From a bacterium (GTDB lineage Bacteria > Vulcanimicrobiota > Xenobia > Xenobiales > JADMJV01), in assembly GCA_018780265.1 (NCBI GenBank), contig JADMJV010000116.1:51490-115489 (forward strand): DNA of 64,000 nucleotides, given 5' to 3'. The position numbers and the translations under genes are program-made. Positions 34,541-42,116 of the stretch are shown here, in pieces. Below the pieces are notes generated by a model. It searched no databases. It was not told the DNA's origin and saw only the letters and a list, made by a program, of their open reading frames with translations. Every line of letters begins with the position of its first letter. Position 1 is the stretch's first letter.

Positions 34541-35290
34541 CCATCGCAATCGGAGAAGTTGCCGTCGTTCAGGTCCAGATGAGCAGAGCGAAGTGGCGGA
34601 GACCGGGGTCTGGTCGGGTAAATTACGATTCTTAGGTTTTGCAGGAGCCTCTGCCACTTCATCGGGGGTCACTCCCCCCCCCGCCCGGGAAGTGTGATTT
34701 TCCCCTTTTACGCTACCTGCGCCGGTTGAGAATTATTTTCAATTAAGGAGGTTGCCTCTTGAGGACAGGACGGTTGTCTCGCGAACCAATGGGGGAGCAG
34801 GGCCGCAACTTCGGAGAAAAACGAATTCGGGTTGCAGTGTTTTTCATAACTTCATACTAAAATGTGCTGATTTTTGTTGTATTTAATTTAATGTTGGTGT
34901 GTTTTTTGTTTTGTCAATTTGCTTTTAACTTGATTGTTGGAGTAGTGCTTTCTTTTTTGCGTTTTTGGTGTAGCCTTGGACATCGTGCTCGTACACCGCC
35001 TGCAGTTTGCTTGAGGAGGGTCTGGGCCGCAGCGCTCCAGGCGGTCGATAACCCGCTCGGCCTCCGGGGCCCGTGGCTGTCAGCGAAGCGAGAGTCGTAG
35101 GTCTGCCGAAAGGAGCACCCCTTGTGTTTGTCCGGTTTCGGTCGGCCGAGGGTGGACCCACGGCCAGAAGCGCCGCCTGGCCTCTTCAAGCCGCGCCGTC
35201 TGCCAGGGGCTCTGCAGGTGTGGACTGTCGATGGGCGGCAGTCGCTCCTGAGTCAGGCCCGTTTCGGTCCAGGTGGGCTGAACCAGTCGA
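34541..35290. other. Intergenic region with AT-rich island, no gene recognised
   Basis: About 750 bp between the kup-tail duplicate and kup. Roughly 34840-34975 is strikingly T-rich compared with the surrounding DNA. A good ribosome-site sequence (AAGGAGG, ~34745) precedes only a 33-codon frame with no recognisable product. Minus-strand readings near 35100-35290 are Pro/Arg-rich and unconvincing. This looks like inserted or decayed DNA. Confidence 0.45.
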
Positions 35291-35298
35291 CTGCCACG

Positions 35299-35655
35299 TT
35301 ACAGGTCGAGGCGGGTGCCCAGTTCCACGACCTGGGCGGTGGGTAGGGCGTAGTAGCGGGTCATGTCGGCCGAGTTGCGGGCCAGGATGGCGTAAAGACT
35401 CTCCTGCCAGCCCAGGAACTGATTGGCGTCGGTGGCTTCAAAGGTTTCGCGACCGACGTAGTAAGTGGCTTCCTCCAGGGAACCGCGCAGAGGCAATTGA
35501 GCGGCCGCGGCCACGATTTGCGAGGGCAGTTCCGGGATCTCCATAAACCCGTAGCGCAGACTCACCCGATAGTAGCCCTCTTCCACCTTGCGAATCTGCA
35601 CTCGGGTGTGTTCGTCCACGTAGGGCATGTTTTCGGAAGTGACGGTCACCAGCAT
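35299..35655 (-). CDS. kup: Kup C-terminal cytoplasmic domain, separated by a frameshift
   Basis: 118 residues that match the cytoplasmic tail of Kup transporters (MLVTVTSENMPYVDE, GYYRVSLRYGFMEIPELP, YYVGRETF, then VVELGTRLDL). It lies in a different frame from the membrane part. Reading the joint as CAG-nAT-ATC-CGG-GCC-ATT would restore one continuous protein, so a single-base loss near 35682 is the simplest cause. An ATG at 35655 overlaps the end of the upstream frame, so separate translation by coupling is possible but unproven. Confidence 0.8.
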   Translation of the reverse strand: MLVTVTSENMPYVDEHTRVQIRKVEEGYYRVSLRYGFMEIPELPSQIVAAAAQLPLRGSLEEATYYVGRETFEATDANQFLGWQESLYAILARNSADMTRYYALPTAQVVELGTRLDL

Positions 35656-37214
35656 GATCTCTTCGGGAATGGCCCGGATATCTGCAGTTGGGTCATGAGA
35701 GAAGGTGGAGTAAGATCAGCACTCGAGGCCAGGTAGATTCCCAGGCCCGGCGTGCGCACCGGTGGATGGCTCTGCAACTGCGCAATCCATTGAGCATCGG
35801 AAAGCTGTCGACTTTGATAGTTTTCGCGGAGCAGGTTTCGCCCCACCGTCCACAGCACCATCACGGCCAGGACCAGCGCCCCCATCAGCAACGGGATCCA
35901 ACCTCCGTCGAAGAACTTCAGGCAGGTTGCCCCCAGAAAGGGCAGGTCAAAACTCAGGAACAACAGCAGTAGGGCCCAACTGCGCCAGGCCGGCCATTTC
36001 CAGGTATTGCGCGTCACCGAGAAGAGTATCACCGAGGTGATGGCCATGGTGCCACTTACGGCCAACCCATAGGCGGCCGCCAGTTTGGTTGATTCGCGAA
36101 GCACCAACACCAGTAAAATACAGGCCGCGGCCAGAGCCCAGTTCATGGAGGCCACGTATATCTGGCCTTCCATCTCGTGGGAGGTGTGGCGCACAGCCAC
36201 TCGTGGAAAATAGCCCATGCGCATGGCCTGATGGGTCAGCGAGAAGACCGCGCTGATCAGCGCCTGCGAGGCGATAATGGTGGCAGCGGTAGCCAGCAAC
36301 ACCAGCGGTATGCGAGCGGTGGGACTGGAGACCATCGAATAAAAGGGCGCCCCCGACAGATCCGGATGACGCAACAACAGGGCACCCTGGCCAAAGTAGT
36401 TGAGGAGTAGAGAGGGAAAGACCATCCCCCCCCAGGCCACCCGGATAGGCGATTTCCCAAAATGGCCCATGTCGGCGTAAAGGGCTTCACCACCAGTCAC
36501 ACACAGCACCACCGAGCCCAGCAGCGCAAAGGCGTGCAGTTTGTGGTGCAAAAAGAAAGCCAGTCCGTAGTGGGGAGAGATGGCGGCCAGGATACGCGGC
36601 TCTTGCACCAGATGATACAGTCCCAGAGCCCCCAGCACGGCAAACCAGACCAGCATGATCGGCCCGAACAATTTGCCCAACGGGCCTGTACCGCCCTTTT
36701 GAATGGCGAATAAACCCAACAGGATTACGGTAGTGATAGTCACAACCCACTGCCCCAGATCTTCATTGACCAGCTTCAGGCCTTCCACCGCGCTGAGCAC
36801 CGAGATGGCCGGTGTGATCACCCCGTCGCCAAACAGCAGTGCCGCCCCCACCAGCACCAGCATGGTCACCCAGCCGATATTTTTTCCCACCAGGCGGCGC
36901 TGCGTTTCTGGCACCAGCGAGAGCAGGGCCATAATGCCGCCCTCTCCGTGATTGTCGGCGCGCATCAAGATGGTGACGTACTTGAAGGTCACCACCAGGG
37001 TCAAGGACCAGAAGAAGAGGGACAATACTCCAAACACGTTGGCCTGCTCGGTCGCCTGGACGCCGTGGGGTCCAAAGCATTCGGCCAGGCTGTAGAGCGG
37101 ACTGGTGCCGATATCTCCATAGACCACGCCCAGTGCACCCAGAGTGAGCGCGGCCAGCGAGCCATGCACGTGCGCCGACGGTTGGGCGGTAGACGGAGCA
37201 GTGTCGTCAGACAT
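35646..37214 (-). CDS. kup: KUP-family potassium uptake transporter, membrane part (frameshifted)
   Basis: 522 residues carrying the twelve-helix K+/H+ symporter core: LGALGVVYGDIGTSPLYS, ADNHGEGGIMALLSL, GDGVITPAISVLSAVEGL, GGEALYADMGHFG and FDGGWIPLLMGA. Intact Kup is about 600-630 residues; here the frame ends in PFPKRSCW just after the last helix, and the missing tail is encoded at 35299-35655 in another frame. Four phased GTCAA direct repeats lie upstream (37244-37291), suggesting control by an OmpR/PhoB-type regulator. Whether the split is real or a sequencing error cannot be judged here. Confidence 0.9.
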   Translation of the reverse strand: MSDDTAPSTAQPSAHVHGSLAALTLGALGVVYGDIGTSPLYSLAECFGPHGVQATEQANVFGVLSLFFWSLTLVVTFKYVTILMRADNHGEGGIMALLSLVPETQRRLVGKNIGWVTMLVLVGAALLFGDGVITPAISVLSAVEGLKLVNEDLGQWVVTITTVILLGLFAIQKGGTGPLGKLFGPIMLVWFAVLGALGLYHLVQEPRILAAISPHYGLAFFLHHKLHAFALLGSVVLCVTGGEALYADMGHFGKSPIRVAWGGMVFPSLLLNYFGQGALLLRHPDLSGAPFYSMVSSPTARIPLVLLATAATIIASQALISAVFSLTHQAMRMGYFPRVAVRHTSHEMEGQIYVASMNWALAAACILLVLVLRESTKLAAAYGLAVSGTMAITSVILFSVTRNTWKWPAWRSWALLLLFLSFDLPFLGATCLKFFDGGWIPLLMGALVLAVMVLWTVGRNLLRENYQSRQLSDAQWIAQLQSHPPVRTPGLGIYLASSADLTPPSLMTQLQISGPFPKRSCW

Positions 37215-37243
37215 AAAACAGGCAAAACTCTACCGCAGGTAGG

Positions 37244-37291
37244 GTCAACAAATTGTCAAGAAGCACCTTGGAAGGGTCAAGAAAAGGTCAA
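37244..37291. promoter_or_regulatory. Four phased direct repeats upstream of kup (PHO-box-like)
   Basis: GTCAA occurs at 37244, 37255, 37276 and 37287, with spacings 11, 21 and 11. The pairs GGGTCAA-caaa-TTGTCAA and GGGTCAA-gaaa-AGGTCAA have the 7+4+7 layout of OmpR/PhoB-family operators. They lie 30-77 bp before the kup start. Confidence 0.55.
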
Positions 37292-37297
37292 AATGAT

Positions 37298-38392
37298 TCA
37301 GGGTAGCCGGAGCAGGGCCTGACGGAATCGGCCCAGCCGCTGATAAGCCGCGCCCTCTCCCTGGCGGCAGGCTTGCAGGTCTCTCCGTTGTTTGGGGGTG
37401 ACCAACTCGACACGACCGATCATGACCCGCTGGGTTTTCACCTCCAGCGGACTGCGCACGGTCAGGGGCAGGACCTGGTCGGTCCAGGGCTTGGGTACGA
37501 TATAGAAGAGGCGCAGTCCGGGGGCTTTGAAATAGGACTCTTGCCAGGCGTCGAGCATGGCCTGAGCTTCGTCGCCATAGAGGCCGTCCTGGATGAGGGC
37601 GGCTTTCATGCTGGCGCGCAGGTCGGACAACTTGCCTTTGGCGGTGGGCAAGGCGATTTTGGCCGTCTTCTCAAAAGGGCCCTGGTTGACAAAGGCCAGG
37701 CTTCCATTGCTGCCAACCTGCACCAGCCAGGCCCGGGCGATGGCTCCCGCCTCGCTGTTGGCCTTGATATAGCCGGCTGCAAATTGAGATTTCACTCGAA
37801 TCGGTGAGTCTACGTGGCCCACGCCTCGGTAGAAGAGGAACTGCTCCTTTTCTCCTTTGGCCGTGGTCACGGGTGAAGATTTGGCCTGGCGAGGGGCCTT
37901 CCAAACCGTCGACTGGGAAGGAGGCCCGGAGTGATATCCGCCCACTTGCAAGCCCAGCCATTGGAGGCGGCCCAGGGTCGTGGCTGAGGGCCCTTGCTTC
38001 CGGGAATTTTCCACTCCTGGAGCCTCGGCCTTGGCGTCGGGATAGAACTGGCTGAGCCAACCTCCCTGAAATCCCACCTCGACATCCACCTGCGCGCTCT
38101 TTTGAGAGGCTGGCAGATGGAAGTAGAGCACGGGCGTCTCCAGGCGCAGGGTGACCGAAGCCAGATGGGGCTGCAGGCCTTTGGAAGGCAGCGCCTGTGG
38201 GGTGGCGTCGACGATCAGGTTGCCCAGGTCGTGGACAAATTCGGGCACGGGTTCGTCGTCCACATTGATGCCCCCCAGGCAGCGCCCGTTTTCGTCCTGG
38301 AGCGAGGTAAAGGTGCCCCATTCATGGACCACCAGGGGGTCGGCCCAGACCAGGCCCGACAGGGAACAGAAAGCCACGAGCAAGTTTCGCAT
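37298..38392 (-). CDS. Secreted protein of unknown function (HEWGTFTS family)
   Basis: 364 residues with a Sec signal peptide (MRNLLVAFCSLSGLVWA). The mature N-terminus LVVHEWGTFTSLQDENG, followed by VDDEPVPEFVHDL, marks a hypothetical family I recall from Planctomycetes-like and Acidobacteria genomes, with no assigned activity. The body is beta-rich (LETPVLYFHLP, VDVEVGFQGGWLSQFYP), and the last ~40 residues are helical and Arg/Gln-rich. It lies between the FGE-type gene (38424) and kup on the same strand. Periplasmic location inferred. Confidence 0.75.
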   Translation of the reverse strand: MRNLLVAFCSLSGLVWADPLVVHEWGTFTSLQDENGRCLGGINVDDEPVPEFVHDLGNLIVDATPQALPSKGLQPHLASVTLRLETPVLYFHLPASQKSAQVDVEVGFQGGWLSQFYPDAKAEAPGVENSRKQGPSATTLGRLQWLGLQVGGYHSGPPSQSTVWKAPRQAKSSPVTTAKGEKEQFLFYRGVGHVDSPIRVKSQFAAGYIKANSEAGAIARAWLVQVGSNGSLAFVNQGPFEKTAKIALPTAKGKLSDLRASMKAALIQDGLYGDEAQAMLDAWQESYFKAPGLRLFYIVPKPWTDQVLPLTVRSPLEVKTQRVMIGRVELVTPKQRRDLQACRQGEGAAYQRLGRFRQALLRLP

Positions 38393-38423
38393 GCTGGTTG
38401 GTTCGTAAAAAGCGGAGCGGCCC

Positions 38424-41400
38424 CTACTCGGGTGAAATCAGACGAAAGCTGGCCCAGCGCAGGCGCATTTCAGGTGGGTCTTCAAAGCGCGCCGAACAGT
38501 GCATGTGGGGTTCGAAATTGAGGGCGCAGCCTCCCTTTTTGGCCATCAAAGGGCTGTCCGGCTCCCACGGGGTAGAGGTCCATTCCCATACATTGCCGGC
38601 CATGTTCAGGCAACCGTACGGGCTGGCTCCCTCGGGAAAGGCGTCCACCGGGGTCAGCGTACGTCGCCCGGATTCGGCCGAATTGACTCTGGCCGAGTCG
38701 AACTCGTTGCCCCACGGAAAAAGGCGCCCGTCGCTGCCGCGTGCGGCTTTCTCCCACTGCTCCTCGCTGGGCAGGCGTTTGCCCAGCCAGGCCGCGTATT
38801 CTTGGGCTTCCTCGCAGCTTACGTTGACGGCCGGCAATTGGGCCTCCTCGGGTGGAAAGAAGTGAACGTGTAGCGGTCGAAACTCGCAGTAGTCGGCGTT
38901 GCAAACCTGGCGCAGGTCGACCCGAAAGGCTTCTATGTCGACCTGGTGATAGTCGGCTTCGCTGCCAATCCGCTCGTGAAGGTCGGCCCGCAGGCGGGCC
39001 TTGCGCTCTTGCTTGGATTGTTGCGTAGAGCCCACCCAGGCCGGTCCAGCCGGCACTAAAACCATGGATTGGGGTCCAAAAAAACGGTCATGCACGGCTT
39101 TGTTGAGGGCCTCCCTGAGAGCCGGCGTGACTTCTGTCAACTGTTGCAAGAGATGGGGGTTGCCCACCTCACGAACAGCCTGGAGCATTCGGGTTAGAGC
39201 CCGCTCTTCGAGGCGATGCTGACACAGGTGGGCAATGACAGAACGAGACACTGCACCGCTGACCGCTTCATCGAGCACTTTGAGCAATACTTCGATCGGC
39301 TGCCCGTCGGCCATCCAGATGGTTGGATCCAGACCTCGCAGCACCGAGGAACGCACCAACATGGCTCTTTCCATCGCTCCCACGGTTAGATGTTCGGCTT
39401 GCTGATGCAACAAGGAGAGCCGGTCGGTCGACATCACCAGACCGAGTTTGTTGTAGTTGCGCATTTCGTTGCGCAGCACCGCTTGAGCGTGTTTGGCTGC
39501 CACCTCCTGTGGGGTTTCCCAACTGGCGATCTCTTGCGTGAGAAAATCATGGGCCAGTTCGTAACAACCGTGGCGCTCCTCGTCCCAACCTCGCACCAGC
39601 CGGCTTTCGACCAGCAGTTTGAGTACCGATGCCAGATTTTCCTGGGGCCAGCTCAGAGCCTGCCCTAGCTCGGCCAGGGTGACCACCTGCCGAGTTTTGC
39701 TCGGAGTGATCATGCACTTTAGGAGTTGGCGAGCACGCTGAGTTTCCGGGCCCAGACTATGCTGCAGGGTGTCTTCGAAGTAGCCGCGCAGTAGTCTCTC
39801 GGCACCCCCCAATTGCTGATATTTTTCCCAACGGATGCGCGTTCCGCTGGGCGCCGGTTCGCGATTGTCATAGAGTCGGTCCAGTATGATTTGCAGTTGG
39901 GGCGGTTCGATGCCCCCCTGGTCGAGAAGGTTCATCAATTCGTCCACCACCGCGGGGTCGATCTCCAGGTGGAAGAGTTTGGCCGGTTTAAGTATGGCAG
40001 CCAGGGCCTGCTGGCGGTCCAGGGCAATGACCCGAAAACGTTGCTGCAAGATGTTGGGCAGGATGGTTTCCAACTCGGACATCTGGGCCAGAAAGTCTTC
40101 CCGCAAAGACAGCACCAGGTGGGTTCGGCGCAGGTCCAGGCTGAGCAGGTCAGCCACCTGTTCGGCAAATTGGGTGCGCTGAGCGGGATTGCAGCGCAAG
40201 AAAAATTCCTCGAACTGATCGAGCACCACAATCACCCGTCCGCGCACACAGCCTTCGGCGGTTTCTAAGAGACTGGCCAGGCTCTGCCTCTGATCCTTCA
40301 GCCCCAGTGTGCGACACAACAGAGCTCGCAGCGAAGCCACCGGTTCGCTCAGCATGCGCAGACTGACCACCAGGTCTCGGGGGGCCTGAAAGCGGCTTAG
40401 CAAGCCGGCTCGCAGCAACGAGGTTTTGCCCACTCCGGATTTTCCAAATACCACCAACAGCGAGCTGGAAATCAGGCGCGACTGTAGGCGCTCGGTCTCC
40501 TGATCTCGACCAAAAAAGATGGCCCTGTCCTCGCGCGTGTAGTAGTGCAGAAACTTGTAGGGTCGAGTGGGCAGGGCACTGAGTCGACGTTGTTCCAGTC
40601 GTTGTTGGCTGAGAAACCGAAAACGTTGGCCTAGCTGCTCGAAAAAATCGGGGCTGAATTCTACCAGGTCAAAACCGCGTCTGGCCCAGCGGCGTGTGTC
40701 GCGCTCGGGCCAGCCCCAGTGCAAGAGCACGCCCGGGCGCGGGTTTTGGAAACGGTAGTCAAAGTCGGCATAGAGCAGCTTCAGGCCCTCCTGGCTGCCG
40801 GGTGGCGCCAACCAGAGCAGCTCGCCCCGGCGCAGTAGCGGCTGCCACTGGGTGTGGCCAGCCACCTGGCTCCAGGCCGTTTCTGGAGACGACAGCAGCA
40901 CTTTGCTCCAGCTCAGACGAGGGTCATCAAACCAACTGAAGATGGGGGCTTGCAATTGCATCAAGCCATCCGTCGCCCGCAGGTCCCAGAGGGCGGCCAG
41001 GGCCTTGGCGCGGGTGGGGTTTTCCCACACCTGGACCAGGTCGCCCAGGCCCTCCACTTGAGCCTGGCTGGCCAGTGGCCCGCATAGAATGCAGGCCGCT
41101 TGTTGGTGGGCAAAACCGGCGGCCAGTCGCTCCAACAGTTGGTCCGCCGCAGGGCTGCCCGGTGTGGCCAGTTGTAATCCCTGATCGGGGTGGGGGCCCT
41201 GGTAGTGGAGTTGGCCGCTGTGGGCCGTCCAGGCCAGGCTGTTGGCCGCGCTTTCGTCAGCCCACACTCCGCCGCAGTCGGGCGCCTGCTCCAGCAGGGC
41301 CATGGCGTTCTCTATGGCGGCGCCCGACCATGAGAGTTCCTGCCCCTCGGCGGTAGACAGCATTACCGGGCCCTGGGTCAGGGCGCATCGCCCCCGGGCG

Positions 41401-42116
41401 GGCAGCGCAAAGGGAAGCTGGCCCATGGGTCCAGGCCAGACCACCAGATGATGGTGCTCCTTCCATTCCAGCACCAGGGCCTGCTCGTGTTGGCGGGCTT
41501 CTACCGCCCAGGCCAGCCAGTCGAGTCGGTCCGGGTCGCTGACCTGAGAAAGGTCCAGAGCCAGCACCCAGCGGGCGGCGCTTTCCAAGCCCTGGTCCAA
41601 CTCGCGCAGCAGGGCTTCGGAGGGCCACAGAAAGGCCGTCTCCAGCTCGCCGTGGCCGGCGAACTCTCGCCGCCCATGGCTCTTCATGGGGCGGCCTCGC
41701 AGCAGTTCGCGGGCCGCGTGGAGCGCTCCAACCAGACCGCCGCTCTCCAGATGCTTGGCAAGGTCAACCGTAGGTCCAAACGGCTCAGGGTCGCAGCCGG
41801 GCTCGGCCGACACGTAGTCCACTTCGCCCCAGGCCAGACCCACGCGCAGGCGCACTTGATCTTCGTGGGGGCGGCCTCGGTTATACAGTTCTATTTTGGC
41901 CAGCAACCAGAGACCGGCCTCGATGGCCGAATCGGCTTGCGGAAAAGTGCACCAGATGGCGTCTCCTTCCCGCCGAAAGAGTTGGCCGCCGTGTCCAGTT
42001 GCAGCTTCTCGGGCCAGCCGGTAGTAGGTGGTCACCAGCAGCGAAATCACGGCTGTTTCGTCGCTGCGCATGCGCCCGGAAAAGCCTTCCATGTCGGCGG
42101 TGAGAATGGCCAGCAT
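38424..42116 (-). CDS. Cyclase-homology / STAND ATPase / FGE-like protein (metal-site-intact member of pair)
   Basis: 1230 residues. Residues ~1-200 resemble a class III nucleotidyl cyclase. Both metal-binding Asp positions are kept (TADMEGFSG; EGDAIWCTF), but the Asn/Arg transition-state motif is altered (GPTVDLAKHLE). The next ~300 residues are unassigned; a degenerate SIR2-like fold is possible. A STAND-type P-loop follows at ~560 (FGKSGVGKTSLLRAG), with Walker B VIVVLDQFEEFF near 630 and a helical winged region. From ~1017 there is an FGE/SUMF1-like fold (VPAGPAWVGS, WEKAARGSDGRLFPWGNE, NMAGNVWEWTSTPW) without the paired catalytic Cys. The start overlaps the upstream paralogue's stop (TGATG), so I chose ATG 42116 over an open extension to 42413. 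Confidence 0.85.
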   Translation of the reverse strand: MLAILTADMEGFSGRMRSDETAVISLLVTTYYRLAREAATGHGGQLFRREGDAIWCTFPQADSAIEAGLWLLAKIELYNRGRPHEDQVRLRVGLAWGEVDYVSAEPGCDPEPFGPTVDLAKHLESGGLVGALHAARELLRGRPMKSHGRREFAGHGELETAFLWPSEALLRELDQGLESAARWVLALDLSQVSDPDRLDWLAWAVEARQHEQALVLEWKEHHHLVVWPGPMGQLPFALPARGRCALTQGPVMLSTAEGQELSWSGAAIENAMALLEQAPDCGGVWADESAANSLAWTAHSGQLHYQGPHPDQGLQLATPGSPAADQLLERLAAGFAHQQAACILCGPLASQAQVEGLGDLVQVWENPTRAKALAALWDLRATDGLMQLQAPIFSWFDDPRLSWSKVLLSSPETAWSQVAGHTQWQPLLRRGELLWLAPPGSQEGLKLLYADFDYRFQNPRPGVLLHWGWPERDTRRWARRGFDLVEFSPDFFEQLGQRFRFLSQQRLEQRRLSALPTRPYKFLHYYTREDRAIFFGRDQETERLQSRLISSSLLVVFGKSGVGKTSLLRAGLLSRFQAPRDLVVSLRMLSEPVASLRALLCRTLGLKDQRQSLASLLETAEGCVRGRVIVVLDQFEEFFLRCNPAQRTQFAEQVADLLSLDLRRTHLVLSLREDFLAQMSELETILPNILQQRFRVIALDRQQALAAILKPAKLFHLEIDPAVVDELMNLLDQGGIEPPQLQIILDRLYDNREPAPSGTRIRWEKYQQLGGAERLLRGYFEDTLQHSLGPETQRARQLLKCMITPSKTRQVVTLAELGQALSWPQENLASVLKLLVESRLVRGWDEERHGCYELAHDFLTQEIASWETPQEVAAKHAQAVLRNEMRNYNKLGLVMSTDRLSLLHQQAEHLTVGAMERAMLVRSSVLRGLDPTIWMADGQPIEVLLKVLDEAVSGAVSRSVIAHLCQHRLEERALTRMLQAVREVGNPHLLQQLTEVTPALREALNKAVHDRFFGPQSMVLVPAGPAWVGSTQQSKQERKARLRADLHERIGSEADYHQVDIEAFRVDLRQVCNADYCEFRPLHVHFFPPEEAQLPAVNVSCEEAQEYAAWLGKRLPSEEQWEKAARGSDGRLFPWGNEFDSARVNSAESGRRTLTPVDAFPEGASPYGCLNMAGNVWEWTSTPWEPDSPLMAKKGGCALNFEPHMHCSARFEDPPEMRLRWASFRLISPE

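Noticed and set aside
37228..37245. Hairpin CTACC-GCA-GGTAG before kup as a terminator
   Set aside because: The stem is only five pairs and no T-tract follows on either strand; the GTCAA repeats next to it explain the region better.
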